DNA of 22,054 nucleotides from positions 1 to 22,054 of the forward strand of contig CAYPMR010000062.1 in assembly GCA_964411665.1 (NCBI GenBank), written 5' to 3'. This document shows positions 1 through 7,655 of the stretch, in pieces. Positions within the stretch are counted from its first letter, which is position 1. Every line of letters begins with the position of its first letter. The notes below the pieces were generated by a model. That model made no database searches and had not been told where the DNA came from. It saw only the letters and a program-made list of their open reading frames with translations. Made by a program: the position numbers and the translations under genes. The stretch is from CALFCE01 sp964411665. GTDB lineage: Bacteria; Pseudomonadota; Gammaproteobacteria; Granulosicoccales; Granulosicoccaceae.

Positions 1-345
1 GTCATCAACGCCACCGTAGGGATCGATTAGCGTACCATCGGTCGACTCTGCAATGGCATTGATCGTCAGGTCGCGACGCAGAAGGTCTTGCTCCAGTGTT
101 ACATCGGGGGCAGCATGAATCTTGAATCCCCGGTAACCAGGGGCTGTTTTACGCTCGGTACGAGCAAGGGCATATTCTTCATGTGTATCAGGGTGCAGAA
201 ATACCGGAAAGTCACGACCCACGCGTTTGTAGCCGGCCGCTTCCATGGCCTCTGGCGTGTTGCCAACGACAACCCAATCGCGATCCGTTACCGGCAATGC
301 CAGTAAACGATCCCTAACTGCTCCACCAACGAGAAATGCCTGCAT
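1..345 (-). CDS. cca: CCA tRNA nucleotidyltransferase, N-terminal part (cut by window edge)
   Basis: Reading leftward from an ATG at 345, the first 115 codons encode the nucleotidyltransferase head of the CCA-adding enzyme, which adds or repairs the 3' CCA of tRNAs in the cytoplasm. The start reads MQAFLVGGAVRDRLLALPV, followed by the catalytic D21-R22-D23 of the polymerase-beta fold. GRDFPVFLHP, HEEYALARTERK and RRDLTINAIA follow in the order found in E. coli Cca, which this resembles very closely by eye. The C-terminal part, including any HD phosphohydrolase domain, lies outside the window, so the bacterial-type multifunctional form is expected but not shown. It is divergent from the lipoprotein gene, with only about 35 bp between the starts. 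Identification is secure; completeness cannot be judged. Confidence 0.96.
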   Translation of the reverse strand, partial: MQAFLVGGAVRDRLLALPVTDRDWVVVGNTPEAMEAAGYKRVGRDFPVFLHPDTHEEYALARTERKTAPGYRGFKIHAAPDVTLEQDLLRRDLTINAIAESTDGTLIDPYGGVDD

Positions 346-380
346 ACAAAAGAGTCTACACTTCGATTGTGAGTATCAAA

Positions 381-1544
381 ATGAAAATTCAACACGGTCA
401 GCTGTACGTGTACCTTAAAAGAATAGTATTACTGATGATTCTCGGTGGAATTTCAGGCTGCGGGACTGTTGGTTACTACGCGCAAGCCGTTGGCGGTCAT
501 CTCAGTTTGATGAGCAAACGCGAATCGCTCGAGAAGGTCATGGCCTCGGAGGATACCGACGCCGAGATCAAACGAAAGCTTGAGATGCTGCGTGATGCAC
601 GGGTGTTTGCCGTCGATAGACTCTCTTTGCCCCAGAATAAAAGCTACACCACCTTTGTTAAAACCGGCAAAAAATTCATAACCTGGAATGTAGTTGCAAC
701 ACCGGAATTCTCCATGGTGCCCAAGCAATGGTGTTTTCCTGTGGCGGGCTGTGTCCTGTATCGGGGATATTTCGCTGAATCCCGTGCCCAATCCTATGAA
801 GCAACATTGAAAGAACAGGGGTTTGACACACAACTCGGTGGCGCATCTGCCTATTCGACGCTTGGATGGTTCAATGACCCACTGATGGACACCATGCTAC
901 GCGGCAGTGATATTCGTCTGGTAGGTTTGATTTTCCATGAATTGGCCCACCAGTTACTCTACATCAAGGATGACAGCAGCTTTAACGAAGCCTTTGCAAC
1001 CTTTGTCGAGCAACAGGGCTCAAGAGAATGGTTAACGGCTCAGGGCAGGGAAGATACATTGCCTTTGTTTGAAGCCTATTTGCAGCGTCAGCTTGATTTC
1101 AATGATCTCTTGCAGGTGACTCGCGCTGATCTGGTGAACCTGTACAAAGATGCGAGCGCGCCCACTGCCAATGGACTTGACGCATCGGTTACAGAAGATT
1201 TGCGCGAACGTAAACAGGCGGTGTTTACAAATATGCTTGCGCGTTACGACACCTTGAAATCAGAACGCTGGGATAACTTTACTGGCTACGACAATTGGTT
1301 CAAAAAGGAAATGAACAACGCGCGACTCATCGCTGTATCGACCTACCTCAAATGGGTGCCGGCATTTGCTGCGATGTTCGATGAGGTCGGTGATGACTTT
1401 GAGGCGTTTTACGCATTGGCCAAAGAGATTTCCGCTAAATCCTATGACGAACGTCAGGCACTGCTGATAGATTATCTGGATGGTGAGCCTGCCACAGGCG
1501 TGACAGAAGCCAGCTCGTTTAACACAATTGACAGCAGCAACTAA
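381..1544 (+). CDS. Putative zinc aminopeptidase lipoprotein (COG4324-like)
   Basis: The 387-aa product starts with a basic-hydrophobic signal (KRIVLLMILGG) ending in the lipobox I-S-G-C27, so it should be a lipid-anchored envelope protein. A zinc-protease signature HELAH lies at H186-E187-H190, with NEAFATFVEQQG about 15 residues later supplying a plausible third ligand at E203. This layout and the overall length match the 'putative aminopeptidase' family (Pfam Aminopep, COG4324), whose substrate I do not know to be established. The ATG at 381 is preferred because it places the signal peptide at the N-terminus. An in-frame ATG at 336 would add 15 residues and overlap the divergent cca start. 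Its 3' end converges on the NDUFA9-like gene with no evident terminator in the 45 bp between them. The peptidase activity is inferred from the motif only. Confidence 0.85.
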   Translation: MKIQHGQLYVYLKRIVLLMILGGISGCGTVGYYAQAVGGHLSLMSKRESLEKVMASEDTDAEIKRKLEMLRDARVFAVDRLSLPQNKSYTTFVKTGKKFITWNVVATPEFSMVPKQWCFPVAGCVLYRGYFAESRAQSYEATLKEQGFDTQLGGASAYSTLGWFNDPLMDTMLRGSDIRLVGLIFHELAHQLLYIKDDSSFNEAFATFVEQQGSREWLTAQGREDTLPLFEAYLQRQLDFNDLLQVTRADLVNLYKDASAPTANGLDASVTEDLRERKQAVFTNMLARYDTLKSERWDNFTGYDNWFKKEMNNARLIAVSTYLKWVPAFAAMFDEVGDDFEAFYALAKEISAKSYDERQALLIDYLDGEPATGVTEASSFNTIDSSN

Positions 1545-1589
1545 AAGAGCTGAACCTAAAACCCCAGGTCGTCCTATGACAACCAGACT

Positions 1590-2588
1590 TTAGCGCCGTG
1601 CCAAAGTGCGATAACGTTGCTGATCGCTGCGTAGACCCTGATCGCCCAGGTAGCGCGGAACCACACTTTGAATTGATGTTGCCTGACGACATTGTTCATC
1701 ATCACAGACACTGTCAGTTTGCAGTGACAGGTAATTATCTGTACTAAACGGTGCAGCTGGCAACATACCCATCAGTTTGCCTTGTGCGCGCGCTGCCCAG
1801 TCTGGCAAACCAATAATCTTTCGCTTGATGCCCATGGTGTCAGCAGTGAACTGAACCAGCTCGCGCAGCGTATAGTCGGCCGGGCCGCACAGTTCAACGC
1901 TACGAAGTCCCATGCCCTGATCGGCTGCGTGCAGTTTGTAATTGCCTGATGACGTTGGAACCTCAATACCAAGTGCCGCAATCATGGCGTTGCACACATC
2001 CTGCACATAAACGGGAGACATGCGAGCATCCGGGCATGCCAGTGGAAAAACCGGCATCGCACGTAGCAGCGTGGCGAAACGATTAAAAAAAGAATCCTCT
2101 TCACCAAAGATGACTGACGGTCTGAAGATGGTGGCCGGTGTGCCGCCTGAAAGAACCGTTTGCACATGTTGTTCAGCCAGTCCCTTGCTGCGTAGATAAT
2201 CGCTGCTTCCATCGTTTGCGTCCGCACCCAGTGAGCTCATATGCAGATAATTCGAGACTGAACTTCGACTAACGGCCTCAACCACTTTGCGGGTCAGTTC
2301 GGCATGCGCAGCTTCGAACGTATTGTCGTCGGAGCCATGACTTTGATTCAGGATGCCAACCAGATTAATCACCACGTTAGCATCTTTTAAAGCTGTACCC
2401 AGTGCGTCTTCATCGTGAACATCGCACTCCTGGATATCAACATTGGTCAATACCTGAAGATCGCGGCAGCGTTGCTTGTGGCGTGTCAGTACGGTGACCT
2501 GATCACAATGTTTTGCCAGATTAACAGTCAATTGTGTGCCGACGAAGCCGGTACCGCCGAGAAGGGTTATGTTATTAATACGTGACAT
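1590..2588 (-). CDS. Complex I NDUFA9 subunit family protein (NAD(P)-binding, atypical SDR)
   Basis: This 332-aa protein opens with a Rossmann dinucleotide-binding loop, GGTGFVG at residues 11-17. It continues with DVHDEDAL and NVVINLVGIL strands typical of atypical short-chain dehydrogenases. HMSSLGA at 116-122, Y131-L-R-S-K135 (a YxxxK pair) and IFRPSVIFGEEDSFFNRFA match the NDUFA9/YfcH-like group. Bacterial members are annotated as 'complex I NDUFA9 subunit family' because of similarity to the eukaryotic accessory subunit. No nuo genes are in the window, so a role in respiration is not supported here; a role in quinone or lipid metabolism, or a chaperone-like role, is equally open. A perfect dyad lies just upstream of the ATG. 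The gene follows pncB in the same direction with a 145-bp gap, so co-transcription is possible but unproven. Confidence 0.85.
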   Translation of the reverse strand: MSRINNITLLGGTGFVGTQLTVNLAKHCDQVTVLTRHKQRCRDLQVLTNVDIQECDVHDEDALGTALKDANVVINLVGILNQSHGSDDNTFEAAHAELTRKVVEAVSRSSVSNYLHMSSLGADANDGSSDYLRSKGLAEQHVQTVLSGGTPATIFRPSVIFGEEDSFFNRFATLLRAMPVFPLACPDARMSPVYVQDVCNAMIAALGIEVPTSSGNYKLHAADQGMGLRSVELCGPADYTLRELVQFTADTMGIKRKIIGLPDWAARAQGKLMGMLPAAPFSTDNYLSLQTDSVCDDEQCRQATSIQSVVPRYLGDQGLRSDQQRYRTLARR

Positions 2589-2616
2589 GAATTCTATTGC
2601 CGGATGTAATACTTTG

Positions 2617-2638
2617 TTATCGGCGGTATTGCCGATAA
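2617..2638. promoter_or_regulatory. Perfect 8+6+8 dyad upstream of the NDUFA9-like gene
   Basis: TTATCGGC (2617-2624) and GCCGATAA (2631-2638) are exact reverse complements around a 6-base centre. The site is 28 bp from the start codon of the leftward NDUFA9-like gene. No T-run follows it in the leftward direction, so an intrinsic terminator for pncB is less likely than a protein-binding operator or a 5'-UTR hairpin. The cognate factor is unknown. Confidence 0.45.
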
Positions 2639-2733
2639 TGTTTGTTGGGTTTAAAGTTTTTGTCGTTGGTTTGCGCTTTCAGACGCCTTTTTACATTCCC
2701 TTTTACACTCTAAATGGTGTTAAACGGTGTTGT

Positions 2734-4047
2734 TCACACCTCGACCGCAGCCTCTCCAATGGCATCCGTACCGAATAGCTGCTTGTAGCGTTCAATCTCC
2801 TCAACAGGACCTGTGGCCTTGAGCAGATTGTCGGATAGTTTAACCGTCGGCCTGCCGTTCGCTTCGGTCACCTTGCAAACCAGCGATATCGCCTGCAGTT
2901 GATCGTTCATACGCGGCGCACAATCGCGGAAATCATTGGTCAGATGCGTGCCCCAACCAAAGCTTAGTCGCACCTTGTCGTGAAAGTGTTTAAACACCTC
3001 CTCGATAGTCTCGACATTCAGGCCGTCAGAGAATATTAACAGTTTCTCTTGCGGATTCCGCCCCTGGGATTGCCACCAATTGATCAGCTCTTCACCACCC
3101 TCGATTGGATCCTTGGAATCAATGCGGAATCCACTCCAGTCCGCCACCCAGTCGGGCGCCTGTTTCAGGAAATTTGTGGTGCCGTAAGTATCTGGCAATA
3201 CGATCAGCAGATTGCCGTCATACGTACGTTGCCAGGCCTGCAATACCTCGTAGGGTGCATTGCGTAATTCGCTATCGCTGTTCGCCAGGGCTGCCTGCAC
3301 CATCGGGAGTTCGTGTGCGTTCGTGCCTATGGCATCAAGATCGAGTTCCATCGCCAGCAACAGATTACTGGTGCCGATAAATGCTTCCCCCAATCCTTCT
3401 TTCAATGCAGCGTTGCACCAACGCTGCCATAAAAAACTGTGGCGTCTGCGCGTGCCGAAATCAGCAATCCGCAGTCCATCCAGATTTTTAAGCCGAACAA
3501 CTTTTTCCCATAGTTTGGCTTTCGCTCGCGCGTATAGAACATCGAGTTCAAAGCGACCGAGATCCTGAATAGCAGAGCGTGAGCGCAATTCGCTAATGAT
3601 GGTCAGTACATGTATTTCCCAAAGCGTTACATCAGCCCAGCTGCCAGAGAAAGAAATAACATACTGTCCGTCTTTGGTCGTTAGCTCATAATCGGGTAAT
3701 TGATACTGGTTGAGCCAGTTCAGAAAGTCAGTGCCGAACAACCGCTCTTTACCGTAAAACGTGTTACCCGCCAGCCAGATATATTCTCGGCGGGTTAATT
3801 GAATCGTGCGCGCATGATCAAGCTGCTCACACAACTCGACCTCATCAATCTCCTCGGCCAGCCTGACCGATTGGGTGCGATTGATCAGAGAGAAGGTCAC
3901 CTGTGTATCGCGGTGCTCTCTCCAGATGGTTTGCAACATCAACAACTTGTAAATGTCGGTATCCAGCAGGCTGCGAACGACAGGATCAAGCTTGAACGTG
4001 TGATTCCACACGCGCGTTGCTATGTCTGTCATTTGTGGATAGATCAT
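2734..4047 (-). CDS. pncB: Nicotinate phosphoribosyltransferase
   Basis: PncB converts nicotinate and PRPP, with ATP hydrolysis, to nicotinate mononucleotide in the NAD salvage pathway. The 437-aa product has the family opening VVRSLLDTDIYKLLM (residues 23-37) and the DFGTRRRHSF loop near 196-205. It also has FIGTSNLLLA (223-232) and GTNAHELPM (241-249), in which H245 matches the phosphorylated active-site histidine. Later, RIDSKDP and LIFSDGLN form the phosphate and PRPP pocket. Length fits the family. Two in-frame ATGs (4047 and 4032, giving MIYPQ or MTDIA) are possible; neither has a strong Shine-Dalgarno. The gene stands alone upstream, with a 253-bp inverted-repeat element between it and the aminotransferase gene. 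Confidence 0.95.
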   Translation of the reverse strand: MIYPQMTDIATRVWNHTFKLDPVVRSLLDTDIYKLLMLQTIWREHRDTQVTFSLINRTQSVRLAEEIDEVELCEQLDHARTIQLTRREYIWLAGNTFYGKERLFGTDFLNWLNQYQLPDYELTTKDGQYVISFSGSWADVTLWEIHVLTIISELRSRSAIQDLGRFELDVLYARAKAKLWEKVVRLKNLDGLRIADFGTRRRHSFLWQRWCNAALKEGLGEAFIGTSNLLLAMELDLDAIGTNAHELPMVQAALANSDSELRNAPYEVLQAWQRTYDGNLLIVLPDTYGTTNFLKQAPDWVADWSGFRIDSKDPIEGGEELINWWQSQGRNPQEKLLIFSDGLNVETIEEVFKHFHDKVRLSFGWGTHLTNDFRDCAPRMNDQLQAISLVCKVTEANGRPTVKLSDNLLKATGPVEEIERYKQLFGTDAIGEAAVEV

Positions 4048-4176
4048 CTGTCAAGCACCGTTCTACAGACCTTGTATATTCCTGTTGGCAATGCGCTAGT
4101 TTACAGTGGGGTCGTGGGCAGCACCAGAATTGGTACTGCAGCGGCCACGGTTAGTCTAGTCAACAATAACTGATGG
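4048..4176. other. Upstream region of pncB
   Basis: This non-coding stretch lies between the pncB start and the inverted-repeat element and must hold the pncB promoter. No hexamer pair with good spacing stood out on the minus strand, and no RNA gene was seen. Confidence 0.4.
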
Positions 4177-4429
4177 TCGGGGTCGGACCATTGAAACCTA
4201 TTGATAACATTAAAAATTCAGTTCTCCAGTTAGGGTATATAGCCCTTACGTTTAATTTACCGCGGTTAAAAGCGAGTTTAAAGAAAATAGCTGCTACCAC
4301 ATTGGCCAATTAGGTGAAAATCGCTTAGCCCTTAAAATTGTGCTTTAAAATAGACTGTAAGGGCTTAAGGGCCTCGGTTCTGGCGTCAGTTTTCAATGAA
4401 ATCAAGTAATTCCAAAGGTCCGACCCCGA
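4177..4429. mobile_element. 253-bp MITE-like element with 13-bp perfect terminal inverted repeats
   Basis: The left end TCGGGGTCGGACC (4177-4189) is the exact reverse complement of GGTCCGACCCCGA (4417-4429). Similarity continues inward for about seven more bases with two mismatches. Inside lie further inverted pairs: agcccttac (4241-4249) with gtaagggct (4357-4365), and gcccttaa (4328-4335) with ttaagggc (4365-4372). The interior is AT-rich compared with its surroundings and has no credible ORF. No target-site duplication is seen at the edges. GGGGTC-type ends of this sort are, from general knowledge, seen next to IS200-like/REP-associated transposases in gammaproteobacteria, so a non-autonomous or decayed element is my inference. 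The right end is 28 bp past the aminotransferase stop and could also act as a transcription terminator. Confidence 0.55.
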
Positions 4430-4457
4430 TTTTCCTAGTTGCAGCTTTATCCTTATC

Positions 4458-5633
4458 TCACGGACTACTTTGCTGCAAAAACTCGTCAATAAGCCTCATC
4501 GCTTCGAGTATGTTATCGATCGAATTGGCGTAAGAGACCCGTATGTATCCTTCACCCAGTGTGCCGAAGTCTGGCCCGCCAATTAAAGCGACTCCCTTCT
4601 CCTCTAATAATGCTTTCGCCAAGGGTTTGGCTTGCCATCCTGTTTCACTGATATTCGGAAACGCATAGAAAGCACCGCCGGGTTTTATACAACTGACACC
4701 GGGTAATTTATTGAGCGCATCTACCACCTGTATGCGCCGCGCATCGAACTGACTGACCATACTCGCGACTGCATCTTGTGGGCCGGTTAATGCTTCAAGT
4801 GCTGCGTATTGAGCAGGCGCATTTACGCAACTCCATGCATTGACTGAGAGTTTCCTGATCTTGTCGTAGAGAGTGTCTGGCCATAGTGAATAGCCCAGGC
4901 GCCAGCCGGTCATCGCATAGGTTTTAGACCAGCCGTTAAGCAAAATAAGGCGATCACGAATCTCGGGGTAGGTAAGCAGGCTGACATGTTCATGTTCGTC
5001 ATAAACCATATGATCGTAGATTTCATCGGATAACAAAGCGGCATTCGGGAAGTGTGCAAGGCCTGCTACCAGTGCATCAATTTCAGCCCGAGGCGTGACA
5101 CCGCCACAGGGGTTGGCCGGTGAATTGATTATCATCAGCGACGTGTCATCACGCATCAGTGACAGGGCTTCGTCAGCCACAAATGCAAAACCGTTTGATT
5201 CGCGGATAGGCACAGGTATTGGCTCAGCACCTGTGTATTCGATCATCGAACGATAAATCGGAAATCCGGGATCGGGATAGAGAATGCTCTTGCCAGGTTT
5301 GCCAAACATTAAAATAGCGGCAAACATGGTGATCTTGCCACCCGGCACGATCATGATTTGGCCGGCATCTACATCGGTCGCATAGCGTGACTTCAAATGC
5401 TCAGCCACTGCTTCTCGCAGTGGCGCAATACCTTGTGCGGGCGTGTAGCCATGGTGACCATCCCTGATGGCCTTGATGGCGGCTTCGGTTATGTTCTCAG
5501 GGGTCGGGAAGTCGGGTTGTCCAATACCCAGATTGATGACAGGTCTGCCAGTAGCTTCTATCTGTGCTGCACGTGCCAGAACTGCGAAAGCGTTTTCTTC
5601 CCCGATCCTGTCAAAGCCTTCGAAAATATCCAT
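4458..5633 (-). CDS. Class I/II pyridoxal-phosphate-dependent aminotransferase
   Basis: This 391-aa protein has the fold type I aminotransferase layout: INLGIGQPDF (33-42), GYTPAQGIAPLREAV, N174-P in INSPANPCGG, SDEIYDHMVYD with D203 contacting the pyridine nitrogen, and SKTYAMTGWRLGY in which K237 forms the Schiff base and R245 is part of the phosphate pocket. It is closest in style to the aspartate/aromatic/alanine-type class I aminotransferases, but the amino-acid substrate cannot be read from sequence. The ATG at 5633 is chosen because family members start near MDIFEGFDRIGEENAF. A GTG at 5708 would add 25 residues with no Shine-Dalgarno. It is divergent from the histidine kinase gene, with about 190 bp shared if the preferred starts are right. 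Confidence 0.9.
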   Translation of the reverse strand: MDIFEGFDRIGEENAFAVLARAAQIEATGRPVINLGIGQPDFPTPENITEAAIKAIRDGHHGYTPAQGIAPLREAVAEHLKSRYATDVDAGQIMIVPGGKITMFAAILMFGKPGKSILYPDPGFPIYRSMIEYTGAEPIPVPIRESNGFAFVADEALSLMRDDTSLMIINSPANPCGGVTPRAEIDALVAGLAHFPNAALLSDEIYDHMVYDEHEHVSLLTYPEIRDRLILLNGWSKTYAMTGWRLGYSLWPDTLYDKIRKLSVNAWSCVNAPAQYAALEALTGPQDAVASMVSQFDARRIQVVDALNKLPGVSCIKPGGAFYAFPNISETGWQAKPLAKALLEEKGVALIGGPDFGTLGEGYIRVSYANSIDNILEAMRLIDEFLQQSSP

Positions 5634-5824
5634 CAGCGCAAATTGGGTCCCAGTGTATTTGGTCGAAATTGGATTCCATTTTAACCAGCGGAATGCGACA
5701 TGTCTCACGGGATCGGTGTTTTTTTAGCTTTACTACTGGTATCCGGGATTGAGTTGGTCAGATCATGGGTCTTGTTTCGTTTGTGGGGCAAACTGTGGCA
5801 GTTGATGATGTGCAGGGCATTACA

Positions 5825-7642
5825 ATGCGCTACGAGATCAGGGCTGAGCAGGTTCGTCTGATCTACAGGCAGGGCCCGCTATTCTGGGTGGGTGCTGCAG
5901 TTACGGCTTGTGTGATTGCGCTAATCGGTTATAACAATAGTGGCGGTCATCAGCATCTTGGGTGGCTGGCCGTGGTTATGTTTGGCGCTGCAATCAGGCT
6001 CCGGCTTCTTCTTCTGTACAAAACACATGATCCCTCGGTTGCCTTGAGTGATTGGGGTCGACGCTTCACGCTTTCCTCAACCTTGTCCGGACTGCTGTGG
6101 GGTAGTTGGCCGTTTTGGTTTTACAGTACTGCCAACACCGATTTTCTGCTGATGATCACGGCATTGATTGCCACCATGATCGCGGTGCTGGCAAATTCTG
6201 GCAGTGTCTATTTGCCTGCTTTCGTTTGTTTTGCTCTGCCGCTTTGTTTGACCAGTGTGTTATTCCTTGTGCAGTCGGATTCCGAAGTGCTTGTCTGGAC
6301 AGGCTGGCTGTTGTGTCTGTGTTTCTTCGTAAATCTTGCCCTGGCTTTGCGCAATAATCACCAGCACTGCGAGCTGTTGCGAGCGCGTTATCGCAATGAT
6401 GAGCTGCTCGATCAGTTGGATAAAAAAAAGCGCATTGCTGAAAATGCAGTGCAACAAAAAAATCGCTTTATCACAACAGCCAGCCACGATTTGCGTCAAC
6501 CACTGCATGCACTGACGTTGTTGACAGCAGCATTGGCTCGCTCATCTTTGTCGCACAGGCAACGTTCCATTGTTGATGATGTGCGCAAATCCAATCGAGC
6601 ATTGAATGAACACTTCAATGTCATTCTTGATCTGTCCCGTCTTGAATCGAATTCGATAGATGTGATTGAACAGAGGTTTTCTGTAGTTGACGTGCTTAAG
6701 GCGCTGGTTGTTGAATTCGGTGCACAAGCCCGTGACAAGCAATTGCAGCTTCGACTTGAATTGAGTGTTGCTGATGCTGTATTTGTTACAGATCGAATTC
6801 TGCTGGAGAGAATTCTCAGAAATCTGTTGAGTAACGCCGTGAAATTCACGCAGCACGGTGAAATTGTTGTTTTCCTGAGTAAGATGCCCTGTGGCGGTTT
6901 TGAGCTAGCTATCAAGGATAGTGGTGAGGGTATCGCACGTTGTGACATTGACAATATATTTGATGAATATAGTCGCGCATCCAACACAGGTAGTGGCCTT
7001 GGTTTGGGTCTGTCGATCGTACATCATCTGTGTCGTTTGCTGGCTGTTCATGTGTCAGTGGAATCAACGCCAGGTCAAGGAACCTGCTTTACCTTGACGG
7101 TGCCAAATCATCTTGTTGATCACGACATATTCAATCAGCACATTGTCACGAACGGCTGTATGGCAGAGCCTGCAGAACTGAATGGTTTACGATTGCTGGT
7201 CATTGATGATGACGAAGACAACCTTGTCGCTTGCCAACATCTTTTTGAAAGCTATGCGGTAACCGTCATGCTTGCGCAGAACGTCAAGGTTGCGTTTGAT
7301 CTGCTGGCAGATACAGGCAAGACAACGCCTGTTCCCAGTGTGATTTTGTGTGACTACCATTTGTGTCAGGATCGGGGTCAGGATGTAACGGCTCTCGAGG
7401 TCATCGCGCAGCTACGTGATTACTGTGGAACTGATGTGCCGGCTTGTATTATCAGTGGTGATACGTCTGCACAAGTCGTCAGCGATGTGGCAGCAGCCGG
7501 ATTTACACTGCTACATAAGCCAATAGATGAAGATGCTCTGGTGGCTTGTATCACCACTTTGACTAACCCGTTAACTGCTGGCTCGGAGACCTCAAATCGA
7601 GTCGCGAAGCCGGATGCATCTCTTGCCCCCTTAAGAGCCTAA
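5825..7642 (+). CDS. Membrane hybrid sensor histidine kinase / response regulator
   Basis: The 605-aa protein has about six N-terminal membrane helices (roughly 18-37, 44-65, 81-100, two within 107-149, 156-177), then a short helical linker. The HisKA domain follows with the H-box ASHDLRQPLHAL (phospho-acceptor H221). The HATPase domain shows LLSNAVKF (N337), DSGEG (365-369) and GLGLGLS (391-397). A C-terminal receiver has the acidic cluster IDDDEDN, phospho-acceptor D510 in LCDYHL, ISGD, and K565 in LHKP. It should autophosphorylate and pass phosphate internally; the signal and downstream partner are unknown. The ATG at 5825 has AGGG seven bases upstream and fits the usual start of this kinase type. 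An in-frame ATG at 5765 would add 20 residues. No DNA-binding regulator gene lies beside it. Its 3' end nearly touches the convergent antiporter gene. Confidence 0.92.
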   Translation: MRYEIRAEQVRLIYRQGPLFWVGAAVTACVIALIGYNNSGGHQHLGWLAVVMFGAAIRLRLLLLYKTHDPSVALSDWGRRFTLSSTLSGLLWGSWPFWFYSTANTDFLLMITALIATMIAVLANSGSVYLPAFVCFALPLCLTSVLFLVQSDSEVLVWTGWLLCLCFFVNLALALRNNHQHCELLRARYRNDELLDQLDKKKRIAENAVQQKNRFITTASHDLRQPLHALTLLTAALARSSLSHRQRSIVDDVRKSNRALNEHFNVILDLSRLESNSIDVIEQRFSVVDVLKALVVEFGAQARDKQLQLRLELSVADAVFVTDRILLERILRNLLSNAVKFTQHGEIVVFLSKMPCGGFELAIKDSGEGIARCDIDNIFDEYSRASNTGSGLGLGLSIVHHLCRLLAVHVSVESTPGQGTCFTLTVPNHLVDHDIFNQHIVTNGCMAEPAELNGLRLLVIDDDEDNLVACQHLFESYAVTVMLAQNVKVAFDLLADTGKTTPVPSVILCDYHLCQDRGQDVTALEVIAQLRDYCGTDVPACIISGDTSAQVVSDVAAAGFTLLHKPIDEDALVACITTLTNPLTAGSETSNRVAKPDASLAPLRA

Positions 7643-7655
7643 AGTGGTCTGGAAC

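Noticed and set aside
88..306. Plus-strand ORF of 72 codons
   Set aside because: It is the antisense of cca, whose protein matches E. coli Cca closely.
453..833. Minus-strand ORF of 126 codons
   Set aside because: It lies inside the lipoprotein gene on the opposite strand and shows no domain or start signal.
3799..4173. Plus-strand ORF of 124 codons overlapping the pncB start
   Set aside because: Mostly antisense to pncB; no recognisable motif and no ribosome binding site.
5699..5708. GTG at 5708 as the aminotransferase start
   Set aside because: Gives a 25-residue leader unlike the family and has no Shine-Dalgarno; ATG at 5633 fits better.
6496..6987. Minus-strand ORF of 163 codons
   Set aside because: Antisense to the kinase and ATPase domains of the histidine kinase; Ser/Arg-rich shadow composition.
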